Shown here piece after piece: positions 1 through 13,009 of a stretch of DNA of 64,000 nucleotides. Made by a program: the position numbers and the translations under genes. Origin of the DNA: Oscheius dolichura (taxonomy: Eukaryota > Nematoda > Chromadorea > Rhabditida > Rhabditidae); contig OW051495.1 in assembly GCA_932521035.1 (NCBI GenBank), positions 11,036,001-11,100,000 of the forward strand, read 5' to 3'. How positions within the stretch are numbered: the first letter of the stretch is position 1; every line of letters starts with the position of its first letter. The notes below the pieces were generated by a model. That model was given only the letters and a program-made list of their open reading frames with translations. It ran no database searches and was not told the DNA's origin.

Positions 1-19
1 GTAGTTCTTCCCATTGTGA

Positions 20-222
20 CTAACTCTGTTTATACGACAGGGACAAGGAACACGGACTATTCTCTTGCTGATGCAAGACTTTCTTTTGCAGCATGTGATA
101 GCTGTGGTCGTGGCCTATCAGGGTGATTGGATAGCCTCCCGTGGCGACATCATTCGAGGAGATCAAACAAGCCAAAGGCGATGTAGCTAAAACAAGGGAG
201 ATGATCACTTTCAGCTGATTAA
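20..222 (-). CDS. possible exon of a gene running off the left edge
   Basis: On the minus strand an acceptor-like tttttaatcag at about 223-233 is followed by an open frame of about 66 codons. The frame begins with a hydrophobic stretch (VIISLVLATSPLACLIS) that could be a signal peptide or membrane segment, followed by a His-rich patch (IGHDHSYHM). A donor-like gttagt follows near position 20. No ATG opens the frame (only GTG), so if real it is an internal exon or an exon joined to an upstream start. I do not recognise a family. It could easily be chance, since nothing else of the gene lies in the window. Confidence 0.2.
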
Positions 223-740
223 AAAACCATCAAGGTCAGGTCAGGCTGGTTACGGCTTCTCTTTGGGACGGTTCTCGGGGGGATTCGTCACCCACGTGAT
301 AAAACCACGGATGTGATGCTAACGCCAAAAAGGGAATCCAGTGGCCTGGAAGAAATCAACTAGCCGAAAAGCTACTGGAATAAAAGCATAGAAAAAAAAC
401 ATCAAATGAAAAGATGGAGAGCGATCCAACTGGTTGATTGCGGCTACAGAAATGGGCCGCCAAACTACGGGATGGGATACCACATGATTACCGGAAGTAT
501 TCGTTAATAGTCCGTAAAAAATGAGAATTTAGTACCGAATCGTACAATTTCCGAGTTCCGTGTCGCCTCTCCCAGAAAGCTCTCTCACAACTGTTCCTCG
601 ACAAACTGTTTGCCATCTGTCACTTTGCCATATTTGTTCGCGTTCCGCGGTTCTCACCCAGATATAACTGTACTCCTCTATATATTCCATTCGTCGTCTC
701 TATGACCGGCTAAAAATACTTCTCGTTTACCAGTTGGAAG

Positions 741-2078
741 ATGCCTTGGAAGCCCATCTATTTGTTCTCCACTCAAGAGGGCCCACTTTTACTGACTACT
801 GTCAGGTAAGAACAGAACAGAACAGGCGGCTGTCTTGTGATGGCCAGCCTCTCTCCCTTTAATGTTTCTTTATCCAGAAGAGGTCTCGAGTGGAATATCT
901 CTTGACTGGATTCGCTCATTTGGCGGGCAAACAAATATTCCTCTGGCGATCTAGCTCTTTTAGGCCATTTCTACGCTACAAACGTTACATTCAATCGGAT
1001 TTTTAACCAGAATCCTTTCGAGCTCCTAACTTTCCCTTAAAACTTGAGTTACAGTACTCTTTATATCATAAAATAAACAAAATGACGTAGAGCAGAGCCT
1101 TTTAGACAACAAAGGACAGCCATCAGCTGTTCGCTATATAAATTTTTGCCCGAAAATGTTCTCTCCCCGAGGGGAATGCTGCTTATTTGTAGTCATCAGT
1201 TTTTCAGCTTTTCGAGATCGCCTCGCGATTTGTTTGAATTGCGCAAATCCACCGGCACCGCATCTAGCCAGGGTGCCCCGCGGGTAAAGCTCCGCGATCT
1301 GATGACTTTTGCCCCCACCCAGTTTTTCATATCCTCTTCCTTTCTTTTTCCTTCCGGATAAATAATAAATACACATTTCAGTGGCCCCAAAGTAGACAAG
1401 ATGATGCGGCCAACAATGAAGCGGAGATGTCACAGGTCAGACCTAGTTTCCTTCTTCTTTATCGAGTCTGCTTTGCCATTAATTACCCGTCGACCCCCCT
1501 GTGAACTTCCCCCACAAGGACATTTCACTCTCCTGATTTTGATAGCATTAGCTCGACCTTGACAGGCCAACTGTGCCACTTTTGACACCTTCCGAACTTG
1601 GACTTTCCTTGTCTTTTCCTCTTTGGGTAGAGACGGCCGTCTGGCCGCTATCCTTGAGAGTCAAAGAGTCTTAATCACCCACCTGATGACCTATGGAGTG
1701 GCCGCCAACAGCGAATACAAACAGTTTGGTAATGGGTCGGGAACGATCTTTATCGGCAGATGCCGACTCTCTCGGGGCGCACTCGTAGCTCTCCATGTTA
1801 ATCCCTCCAAAAACAGTGTCGAATATCATCAGTTGGCTGGTATTTGACAACAGACAAAACACACCAGTTATTTCCTTTTTTATGTACTCATTTTCGAATA
1901 ATAGCCAGTTTCTTTTACAAATCCATAACCCTACTACTTTTTCCCATTTTAAAACAGCGCTAACTAATAGCTTTTTTACTTTCCCTTTACGCTGTCTTCA
2001 ACTAAGATCACTTCCTCATTATGTTGGCTCTTTTTAGCCTGCTTTCTCTTCCAAGAACCAGCGTTCCGTACCATCTAA
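741..2078 (+). CDS. predicted small 4-exon gene, 122 aa, unknown function
   Basis: Exons 741-805, 1382-1435, 1631-1839 and 2038-2078 join with matching phases (2, 2, 1) into a 122-residue protein starting MPWKPIYLFSTQEGPLLL and ending at TAA 2076-2078. All junctions are GT-AG; the acceptors are cag or tag and the strongest donor is gtaag after exon 1. The third exon carries most of the protein, with a hydrophobic/basic patch (GTIFIGRCRLSRGALVALHV). I see no signal peptide and no domain I can name. The gene lies just upstream of, and on the same strand as, the RIPOR-like gene. An alternative reading is that exon 741-805, whose donor phase also fits RIPOR exon 2, is an alternative first exon of that gene. 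The clean total frame is the main support; no homology was used. Confidence 0.4.
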
Positions 2079-2653
2079 AGCCGGATTAATTTGACTCTCC
2101 CCCCTCGTTTAACTTTCCCCTCCAGAAAAAGCCGTCGGCATTCTCCCGGTTGCCCCAGATTTACCCATTTCTTCATGGCAGTTATGCGTATTTACGTGAC
2201 AGTTTTGCCGGTGCGGCTGACCTGCAATCATAATGCTTTATGAGTCGTGTCCGGTGGTTGTCCTTTCTTCTAGCGCCCTCTTATCTGCCGTATAACCTCT
2301 TTTGCCGGGGCCATCCTCTTCTCCGACAAGTAACCTTCACTCACTGTCTACCATCGATACCTGATGGGGGGGGGGGGGCTCCATTTCCGACCTCGCGCCC
2401 TTTTGTCCGCCTGAAACTATTGGCCCTGTTGTTGGCATGCCCCCTAACCAAATTATCAATTCAAATGCAAATGTTTCCCGGTTTAAATCTCCCCTCCTAC
2501 CGTACAGTAGTCAACAGTGTGGCGGCGGTGTTCATAAAGTTAGCCAGCGGCATGTGATGACCTCCCTCCACATCATTGTGAGAGCCGGAAATTATCCGCA
2601 ACCCGCGCGATAATTACAGTGAGCCAGCTATCCGCTAGAGACTCCTAAACACT
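2079..2653. other. intergenic, likely RIPOR-like promoter
   Basis: This is the spacer between the small 5' gene and the first exon of the RIPOR-like gene. It contains a run of 13 G at about 2366-2378. I see no coding exon with usable splice sites and no TATA-like box close to the ATG at 2654. Confidence 0.4.
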
Positions 2654-5600
2654 ATGTTGCCACCGCGAAATCGCCCTATGACGTGAGTTTTTACTGTCTT
2701 GGGAAAGCCGGAGACAGCAGCCGCTGCTTTCGGGCTTGTCCCCTTGCCATAGAAGAACGTCTCTCCCTTCTTTCCCTTTGACACCTTGTAAACATCAAGC
2801 AGCTTTCGGTTGATCACTCTTCCGGCAGGGATCTGTCGGAGGAGTGCCAAATCTGGGAAGACCAGATAGGGAAAGAGAGGGGGCTCCGGCTCCCCATCTA
2901 CGGAAGTCTCCCTCCCTTCTTTATGTTTGTCTTTGGAAAATATCCCTCGAGGTCGGTGTACTTTCCCTCCCAAACACCGTTAAAATGTGTTTGATTAACC
3001 TCCTCCACCCCACTATCAATGACCCGGACACGACTCCCTCCAGCCTCAAACCTATGATGTATTTCAGTGCTGAACGTCTGCATATCGTCAATCCGGCCCC
3101 CGTTATCGACGCCAAAACTTTTCGTGACAGGACCCTCAGCGGGGGTGAGTTCTCTTTTCTCGTATAATCTCTGAAGTTCAACCAGTTTCACCCTACACAC
3201 GAGTTTTCTCCCTTTTTACCCCATGTAATTCGCGTCTTAGCCCCGATACGGACACTTTCCTCTCTGACCTCCTTGGAATCTCTTTTCCCCGCATTTTTTG
3301 GTTTCTCTGGTTCCAACCCGACGCCGGTCACTTCTCTCCTCGGCGTGAGATGGCGAAGAAGAGTTTAGAGCATTTCAGTTTTCTGGAAACGAGGCGCGAT
3401 TAAACCTCGCAGATACTTGTCGGGGATGTTTGGCGATGTTTGACTTCTAGCCCATTAATCCGACCAAAATGGTCTCATAGCGAGAAAGAACAAGAACCCT
3501 TTTCAGAGGGAATCGACTGGAATACAAACATTGGATATCAGCTGAGAGGGGTCATCACCTTACCCAGGAAAAGAGAAGACGCCAAACATAAGGTACACAG
3601 GCAAACATGAGCGCCTCTTGGGAAGATGAGGAGGAGGCCGATAATTTAAAATTCTCCGGGTTAACCCGTTTCCTTTTTAGGCCCACCGGGCTCGGCAGAA
3701 ACGAATTGCCCAGCAACCAGTGGTTCCATTCACCTATCGCAGTCTACCTAACGACAAACTCACTCGGGTGGCTTGGGTAAGTCGCCTTCTTTTATATATT
3801 TTATCTTCTTTTGGACGGTCTAATAAGATCCTTCGCAGTTCTAGAAGACCCGGGGGAAGGGGGTCAACGGTGTTTGTGTGGGTGGCAAGTTGCAATTTAT
3901 CAAAGGAAATACAAAAGAAGGCTTTGTTTGTATTTCCTCCTCGCTTCTTGTCTTTTTTATCAGTCAGTCCCATAAATTCTTCCGACTGTGAGAGACTTGT
4001 CCCTTTTTCTGACTTTATAACCGCGTTGATTCATTCGAACGATTCCTACCCAGTCGGGAATGACGACGAAGCGCCGTCGTCGTAATCTATCGCTATTTAA
4101 TTTCGACGAGATTATTCAAGCCTACGATGAAAAAATTAAAAAGGTAGGAGACACACTGTTCAAGTTTAATTAATATTTTTCCATTTCATTAGCGAACGGT
4201 GTTATGAAAGGGGTGGGTGGTTACTATCTTTCGCGTTCCTCTCCCGGCTATCAGTGTTATTAGCACCCACTACTCCCCGTTTGATAAAAGACCCGGGGTG
4301 GCGGTATTAGTCACCGGCTCGAGCCCCCGCCGTAATTGTCTCGGGACCGTGGGAGCGCGATCTTCTTTCTTTCTCTCCCTGTCTTACAATCAATAGCCGC
4401 GTTTTTACAGCTTCAACCATACGACGTTGAAGGCCTCCCCCAATCTGAAACCAGCTCCTCAATCCAGGTAAGGCCTTCTCTTCCGTTTTCCATCACTTCG
4501 CCCTCCTTTTTAGAGCAGCAGACAATCTGATAGTGGTTCAACCGCCACAATGATCTCCTCGCAGCGTTTTAGGGCAGATTACACATTGCCTAAAAACTTC
4601 GGAACGACATATGCCTCACCGTCCTCATGGAACGCCTATGGATCACCCGGATATGCTACCATGTCATCGGCAACTCAGCCAGAAAGGTAGGCAGTCAAGG
4701 TGTCGGATTCTTGAGAAATTTGGCCCCCAGTAATGCGCTTGAAGGGCTTTTCTCCGAGATTTTTAACAGTCCCAACCCATTTAAAGCGTTTCCCCTTATT
4801 TTGTCCTATCTCCTTCCAATGAATCATGGAGGCAGATTAAAAGCAACAGAGATAAAGATAACAAAAACACTGAGGAATTTTTGAATTTCTAATAGAGTGA
4901 GGGCGGAATTTGAATATCAATTAGTGTGAGAATCGCATATAAACAATAGACCCCCTCCATTTCAGGCGTTTCGCCACAATGGAACCCCGCCAGGCTCGGG
5001 AGTTCCGTAAAAGTAGTGGCTTCTACGTGGACAGTGACTATGCCGAATACGGACCCCTACACACAATGCCAGCCAGGCAACGGTCAAAAGTAAGTCAGAC
5101 GAAGAACGGCGAGGCGTGCGTGATAGTAGCGTTTTCGTTGTTGGCTTGGAAGGCCAGTTGCGCAAACAGTCAAGCCTGAGGGTGTCTTTCATGTTTACCT
5201 CCGTCATATGAATTATGCGCGCTGCTCTCAAGATTTCGCCCAGTGTTCAGTCCACGGCACAGTTGTCTATATGCTAATTGTACTATTTTCAAGGACGCTT
5301 CTTCCGCTAACCAATGGCCACTATTTGCCTTGATTTTTTGAATCCTCTCTCCATTTTTGTTGGTCACTTCTCTGTAAACCAACGTTTCAACTTGGGTCGT
5401 TGTGATCTTCCAGCCAAAATGTCAAAAATGTTGAAGATGCCTCTGCTCATCGCTTGGCCTTTTGTTCATTTGCAGTGGTGGCCGGTCTCATTTTGCAGGC
5501 GGCCCATTCTTTGTACTCCATTCCCCTTTTTATTGGAAATTCCTTGCCCCCGTCATCTGCCTGTCCCTTTTAATTGGTTTCATAACGGTCCATCGCTTGT

Positions 5601-8600
5601 TTATGTCTCCCTGATACCGATGTCACCCCCTAAAATGACGAATCCTCCCCCTCTCCGGCATCTCCTGCCATCCCCTCACTTCTCCCACAGTGGACTGCTT
5701 TTTGTATTTTCCAAGAAACCCAGTCACAGCTTTCAAGCTGTGAGACGTTCCATCTTATGATTCACGGCAGAATAAACAGGAAGTATGGAAAAACATGGGA
5801 GTGTCTCCTTTCCTTCCCTTCCGCTACACCCCCGTCCTTTTTTCTCTGTTCTTGGCATAAATCGTAGAAAATCGGATCAAAGGAGCGAACATAAAACTTT
5901 GTTCCGGTCATTTTAAAGCAAATACACGCGCAAACCCCCTCCGGGCCGTTTTGTTTGTTTCTTCTGTCCCAAAAAGACGACGAAGATAGAAACCCGTTCG
6001 AGGAAATATCCTCATCTCTCTCCCGGTCAGCTGTCTTTCCAATTTGAATTTTTGTGACCTTTGTAGAGATTTTTGACGGCCACAGCCGGCAGCTGCGCAG
6101 GTGTGCTCTCCCCTGGACCATGCTAATTACCCGCGTCCTTATTGTCCATCCTCCTCTTTTGGTCAGCCTAGACTGTTTGCTTTGATGAATATCGATCGAC
6201 CGCAAGTGCATCATTGACCTTTCCCTCAAGTTTATCTTCTCTCTCTACTCCAGTTTATGGTAATCTCCCCTGCCGAGTGATGAGCCGTACCCACTCGTCT
6301 CTCTAACAGGTGTTGTCTAGCGAGAGAAAAGCGTGACCGAATGCGACGACTGCCCCTGTTGTCAGAGATGGTCCTTCAAGCTCGAATTTCCTCTTTTCTA
6401 AGGACTCTTTTGCGCTTTTTCTTACCATCGCTTAGCGCAGATGAACAAGTGTTCCAGGCGAAACAATTCTGCAAACTGTCTGCTAGTCGTTTATGTCTGA
6501 ATCCCGTCGTTTTTAAGCCAGATGTTCGCGATTTGCAGAGGGATCATTTAAAAGACAGAAGTGGACTTGAAATAGCGAAAACCGCGGCATACTTGCTGCC
6601 ATTTTACTCCGGGAGAAAGTTAGGCGCGCTTTCTCCTGGATCTTGTTTGTTATTGTCCTGCCGTTGACCTTGATATCCCTCCTTCTTGCCCCCATCTGTT
6701 TTCCTGTTCTTCCTGTTTGCCAACCAATGGCAATGTATATCGATAATCTTCTTTCTCTCTTCTTTGGAGACATTGGTTCTTTTTGAGCTGCGACAGTTAA
6801 ACTCTCTTTTCCGCCCTGTTGTCCTCTTTAATTATGGGGTAATTTCACCCGAAATCGTCTTTCTTGCTTCACCGAACCGCGACAGGTTAGTCGTCGGTTT
6901 CGGCTTATCCGCGCTTAGCTATCGGTTGCCAGACGCCTTACACTCGTTGGCATAATGTCGACTCCTTTCTCCTCGGGGGCTGCCTTTTGTGTGTACAATT
7001 GCCCTTTCCCATCCAGCCGTAACAAGACGTGTATTCCGTCGTTTTCATGACTAAACGACTACATAGAGAGCGATGAATATGTGCCGTCGGGGCTCCTTTT
7101 AATTCACACTCATAGGCTACGTCAGGCGGATGTGCTCTGTTTTGCCCGTTTTCTTTTCTTCGGTCCCGTGTTCTCCCTCTGTCGGTTTCGAAGCCCGGCA
7201 CAAACCGGATTCGGTTAGACTCCGCGTCAGTAAAACATCAGCACACTTGGAAAGACTAGTGGATTTTTCTCGGGCTTTATCTGGCTATTTCTCCTTTTTT
7301 TTCTGTTTTCCCGCCACTGGGCGCGTTTTGAAATGCCCTGACCCCGTGTCAAAGGGCCGAACGGCGGGAACCTTCCAGGTGCTTGCTGCCACCGACAAAA
7401 ACAGGGGTGATTTCTTCCTTATCTTATCCGAAAGCCGCCTGATCCTTTTAGTCACGCCTCGACCTTGAGCTTGGCTATTTCTAGACCTAATAGCCCCTGA
7501 AGCAGGCATCCACTGGTATTCTGATAGCTAGTTGTCTCAGTGGTTGCCTCTTATTCTCCTCCCCCAGACCATTTTTACAATACAGCAAGCCATCTGCGTC
7601 TTTCCTTTTTTTTGATAAACATTTCGTCAGCAGTAGTCTGCCGCCTATTGCTCATATTTTCGCCCCATCGCGACAAATAGGCTTCTGTCTGCGGACACAC
7701 CACTGTCCAGGTGCCACATCTGGCGCTGGCTTGGCTGCTTTATGATTTACCGCCACTTTCCCATACGCAATACAGTCCGACTCTACTCATTCTAGAGTGT
7801 TCATTATATCCTTACGATAGATGACAAACTAGTAGCCACGTTGTTCTTCCCAAATCTCCTCCTCAATCGGGGCATTCCCTCTGTCATAACATGATCATAA
7901 AGCGCAATAGGTGTGGCAACAGATCTCGTTCTGTTCCCTCTGAGTCTGACTAGTCCCACCTTTTTGCGCTAATCCAATTAGTAGCAAAAGCGACGTATCC
8001 GCGAAAAAAAAACGGATGGTCTTTGTCTTGACGCCTGCCTTCGCGTGGCAGGATGAAATCGCCTAAAAAGGTGAAATACTCTCTTCTTTCTATACTAATA
8101 CACTCATTACACCCTGTCTCTTTTGCCTTGTTACTGCAAGACTGTAAGAAAAGTTTGTTAGACCTAAAAACAGGCGATGGGACAAGTTTCGCCTTGTTTG
8201 ATTCTATTAGATGGCATTATCATCGCCTTTTGACCAGTTTCGGGCCGAGACTCTTTATAAGGTCTTGACGGCCAGAACTCTATCATTATGTTTTGAGTTT
8301 TGTTTTAGTTTTTCTTTAACAAAAGGAAAAATTCAATGGACAATTTTCTCTTTAGTGAGCTAATAAGCGGGCTCTTAACTTCGAGTGTCCAGGTGGCCTC
8401 AATTCGCCAACCAAAGTAGCAATTGGTCTTTTCTTTGAAGAGTAGATATTCTGATAATTTTACGCCACCAATCCCTCCCTCCAATTTTAATCCATTTTTT
8501 GTTTTCCCTGCTCTTGTTTTTCGCGCTGTTCCCGCTCTTTTTCTATTCCTTCTTTCGTTGAATCCTGTGTAATCCGCTGGAGAACAATCGTCTGGACCGG

Positions 8601-11600
8601 CTGTTTGCACATCGTAGAGCATACCAGCCTGACCGCTTCTTTTTGCCCTCTGCCAGTTCATGACTTTCCCTACGGACGAGGTTTTCTTCTTCTTTCTTTT
8701 GCGAGTTTTTTTAGTCTAGTCATATTTTTCCTCCCCTGGTTACCATTGACTACAGGAGTGCTCTCTGCTCAACTCCCTCCCTACCAAAAATCAAAAACCC
8801 GCCTCGTCATCTAGGCAATTCTTCATCTCTTCCTCGCTCTCTCTTCTCACACGTAGCTTTTTGTACAGTCGGCCGCCGTTTTGCACAATTGGCTCCCTAT
8901 TGCGAGAAACGAGGGACACCGCTGCATTTGAGGGTGGTTGCATTTTGCGGTCAGGGTCGCATTGTTCACAACCGGGGAGAGGATAATGATATTCGAGAGT
9001 GTACTATCATTGCTCTGACATCTAGAATCTGAGAAAAGACAAGATAAACTTTCGTTTTTTAGAGTTTGGCCGCCACCATCGCGATGGCACCTACGGGTGG
9101 CCAGTCGAAGCGGACAGATGCCGTGTTTGATGCTTTAGCTAAAGGATTCAAGTAAGTTTTGGAAGGGAGACAGACAAATACAGAGAGAACTTTTAGATCC
9201 TTTATCATACACTACAGTGCAGAGCTGCGTACATTACGGCAGGAACAGGAAACGGCTGATGAGGCGAGGCTTAAGGAAATCAACGATGTAAGTAACATCT
9301 CAAAAGGGGGCATTTTCAACCAATTTAAACCATTCCATCTTGGTGTTTAGGAACTCGTCCTGGCTGAGGAGAATCTAATGCTTTATGAAGGCCACAATCA
9401 GCGATTGACAAAACTCTACGAGAAGTACAAGTCCGGGGCCTATAATACCCTAAAAGGTAGGTCTTACTCATCCCTCGCCCAAGGCCTGTCCTTCCCTCTG
9501 CCCGACCTTGTCATTGTATCTCCCGCATCTCCAGCTGCGATCTCTTGAGCCTATTTGTTTTGTGTACCTTCCAATTGTCAGTGGTCTTTGTTTTGATCCC
9601 GAGTGCTTTTCACCCCTCCATTCGAGTGGAGGCATTTTCTTCTTCTTCTCTCCCGTTGACACCAATCGAGTTCCCTACTTTCTCCCCCTCTTCGCGAGTC
9701 AATGACTCTTATAAGCAACCCCCCCCCCCTTACCCCCCTCACAGTCCCGTTACCTTCTCCCTTCCCGCCCTCCCTTTCCGCATTTTTTGCCGCTTCCCAT
9801 AGCCGAGGTGAAAAGGAGGCGACACTACCCTCAATTATCCGTCGTTAATTTTGCTGTTTCAATCCGGATCAGACAGGCCGACCTTCCGCGCTCCTCCTTT
9901 CCTCCCAATTTTCTCTTTATATTTCCTCTCGGGAATCTCTTTCTCTTTCAGCCCGCTCCTCGTCCATTACTGATCTACGAGCAGCTTTCGGTGGAAAATC
10001 AGCAGATAAAGGCCTCGCTGCCGTAGAAATGGAGCTGCAGAACATGATGGGACGGATGTTGGTCGAGATTAAAGGTCCGTCTCTTTAAATTATGCCTTAT
10101 ACTGGATACTTCTCTAGCTATCGTTGGATATGCAAGGATGTCGCCAGGAGATGTCTTTGAGGTCCAGATCCGGCACGCCAGCATGAAATGGAAGACAAAG
10201 TGAGTTGCTTACTTGATTTTCTTGCTATTCTCGTCAACGAAGCTGACAAAAAACTAAAAAAGACAATCCGAGCATATGTTTTGCCAATAGAACATCAAAC
10301 TCTACAGGCAGCAACGGCGCTAAACCGCTAACATTCTTAGCCCTACCTCAAATATACCGGGCATATTGTCGTGAAGATCAAAGACTCTTCTCACCTGAAA
10401 ACAAATAGTTCCAACAAATGTTTTGGAACATTCTTAAAAAATGATTTTTCCAGAGGAAAGACCCAATCGGACAGGACTCAGAAGTGGGAACGCAACCAAG
10501 CAGTGATCATGTGCCAGCCGGATGCTTCCATTGATGTCAAGGTAGCCCCTTCTTTCTTTTCCTTTCCTAATGTTCTATCCTTCAGGTGTCGGAGGTAACC
10601 TTCTTCAAGACGAAGACCCTAAGTGAACGGGCTTTTGATCCTTGCGAATTGTTTTCCTCCCAGCCACAACTGGTTACCATGAACCTCAACAGTTTGGGAA
10701 CCATCAAGCTGCAGATGGTGGTCACTTGGGTGTATGTTTTCCCATTTAGATCCAAAAAAATGATATCTTTCCAGACCACTCCTGGCGTCGAAAACCTCTT
10801 CAAAGCCAGTGATCGCGGCTCCTTCAGGGGAGACCATTGAAAGGAAGCCGCGTGTAGTGCTGCGAGAAAAGAAAAGAGGATCCGCTGCTAGGGCCGCCAT
10901 GAAGGAACAATGGAGATCGTCGACCAATTTGTTGGATGACATCTATCAGGACGTCCACAAGACGATCCCCACAGTGGAGGCCATGTCTACTCTGGATCTG
11001 CGCAAGGCGCGGGCCGCGTCCACCTCCCCGAAAACCCAGCTGGCCAGGAGGACTGTCAGTCTCGCCCAGTTGAATTGTCCACCGGCTGAGAGCCCGGAAT
11101 CCATCCGAGCCTTTAACAAGAGGTACTATTCACTTGCTTTATTCTCTTAATAGCGTCTATATCAGATTTGGAAGCAGTGGACCTCCCTCGGAAACCAGTA
11201 GCGATCGTTCCGCAACAGTATCCGAGCTTATTGAGCTGATTGACGAGATTCTCCCGAAAGCGGACAGGATCTCAGCCGAAATGTATCCAGAACTGACGGC
11301 TCTAGTGGATTATCTGAAGCAGTGGCAAGGAGTCCTTCGGGTAGGAGCCAGTTTTCCACCTTTTTCATTTAACCACTTGTAGAGACGACCACGATCCCAG
11401 TCTTCTCCTTCAAATTATCACGGGTCCGCTTATATGACACCCAGCACCGCCAGCGATGAATTGGATGACAATGTCTTGATGTCGGGAGACCTTCAGTAAG
11501 AAATTCCTCCCTCAATGTTTGTTTATGGTAATTTTAGTTCTGAGAATGACAGCGGAATTGATTCCTTACGGCAGAAGTATTCTCCTTACATGAGCGAGGG

Positions 11601-13009
11601 TTTGAGGAAGAAATACGGCGAAAGCAACGGCCAACGGGAGGGAAGACGCTTCAAACAGGTAGGAACTGTCTCCATTTTCTTTATCTGTTGTTTTATTTTC
11701 AGTTGAAAGACAGGAGGAAAAGTCTCGGAGCTATGATTGACCCGGTAGACATTGAACAGATGTGCCTGGAATCGGACAAATTCTGGGAGCCGCTCTACGA
11801 CGCCAAGGGAACAGCTACAGGCAACAGTGAGATTGACACCTGCCTGCGTTACCATCTCACGAGGGTATCCAATTGCCTCAAGGTATCCGCTGACTTTTTT
11901 CGCCTTCTAGTCTCCCCTTCTAGGTGCTGGACGATGTCGGCCCCAACAGCCCCCTCGTGTACAAATCCACGGAAATGTTGAAGCGCCTAGAAGTAGAGAC
12001 TGTGACCCTCGACGACTTGATGCGACTATCCCGCTCCTCTCCCAATATCCCTAATATTTCCAACGTCTTGACGGATATTGGAGCAGACTCCGAGTTACAA
12101 GAGATTTGGCTCTCTACCTGCTATCCCTTGGAATGCATGCTTGTTGTACCAAGAAGTGAACTCCGGACACAGATCAGGAGGAATATCACACACATTGTTG
12201 AAGTCAACTACCCCTATCTGGTGAACAAAGGTAAGAATTGAATTGATTTGATGGTATTCCACGAATTACAGTGACCGACGCCGTGTTGCAGCTGCTTTCC
12301 GACCCGGTACAGGGCGATAACAATATCGTGACGGTCTTCCATTTCATTGGAGTCTTCCGCAGCAGACATTTCTCCTCGTATATTGAAAATATGGGACACG
12401 ATGGTTAGTTTCCTCTTTTCTATTTTTATGTTCCTTTTCCAGCTTACATGATATCCCAGCTGGATACTCGCCAGCCGTCAAAAGTTCTACAAGTTGTGGA
12501 ACGATTAGCCAATGTACCCGTCGTTCCCCCACTGGAAACTTTGAAGCATATCGGCATGTTGCTAGTCCATGACGAGCAGATGAACAGAAGGACTATTGGT
12601 AGGAAAACGGGGTAACGGGGAGAAAATGATGATTTGTTACAGAAAGTTATCTGAGCCAAGCTCGTGGTCACCTGCAGTCCGATCTCCTTTCCACTTATTT
12701 GTGCCTGTTGGAGGCGGAAGAAGAAGAGGCAAGACTCGGAGCCATCAGGGCGCTGACGATTATTAATGTGAGTCTTTTTCTATTATCTTTTCACTAGTTT
12801 AATCTTCAAACCTGGTTGATGCCCCATAAAAACGGGTTAATTTTTAGAATCCCCGTATCATCAAGCAGCTGGAGTGCGTGGCAGCCCGAGACACCAATGA
12901 GGCCATCCGGAAAGAGGCCAGCTCACTGCTACAAAAGCTCAATCTCCAAAACAAACGAAACTCTCGGCTCAATATTACTTCTTCCACCGACGAGTATACC
13001 CGCATCTGA
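2654..13009 (+). CDS. RIPOR/FAM65-like Rho-interacting polarity protein, 25 exons
   Basis: Exons: 2654-2682, 3068-3144, 3507-3592, 3681-3776, 4054-4143, 4411-4467, 4514-4686, 4966-5089, 9063-9151, 9218-9287, 9351-9456, 9952-10074, 10118-10199, 10454-10541, 10586-10731, 10775-11122, 11166-11340, 11383-11495, 11538-11658, 11703-11882, 11924-12230, 12272-12403, 12443-12598, 12643-12767 and 12848-13009. They join in frame into 1084 aa, the size of vertebrate RIPOR1/2. From about residue 245 the family core is clear: a helical segment ([12 protein letters not shown], then [13 protein letters not shown] coiled coil), a [13 protein letters not shown] stretch matching the vertebrate GFARLCPGDQYEI block, and [16 protein letters not shown] matching DINDLGTIKLNLEITW. 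The middle is Ser-rich, and the C-terminus is helical and armadillo-like ([17 protein letters not shown]). In vertebrates RIPOR proteins bind Rho GTPases in cell polarity and migration. The eight N-terminal exons (244 aa) have no homology I recognise; phase continuity alone ties them on. A downstream start is possible. Confidence 0.85.
5090..9062 (+). other. 4-kb intron of the RIPOR-like gene
   Basis: This intron is much larger than any other in the window (most are 36-100 nt). I found no convincing exon of another gene on either strand. A short ATG-bearing stretch near 8053 ends in a donor of the right phase and is listed separately. The size fits an intron with regulatory elements or an internal promoter. 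Confidence 0.5.
8053..8070 (+). other. candidate alternative first exon of the RIPOR-like gene
   Basis: ATG followed by five codons (MKSPKK) runs straight into gtgaaa, a phase-0 donor that would splice in frame to the acceptor at 9063. That would give a short isoform that starts just before the conserved RIPOR helical region. The stretch is only 18 nt, so chance is a serious alternative. Confidence 0.2.

Noticed and set aside
2366-2378. Run of 13 G as a possible quadruplex signal
   Set aside because: A single homopolymer run, not a set of G tracts with loops; no known role here and prone to sequencing error.
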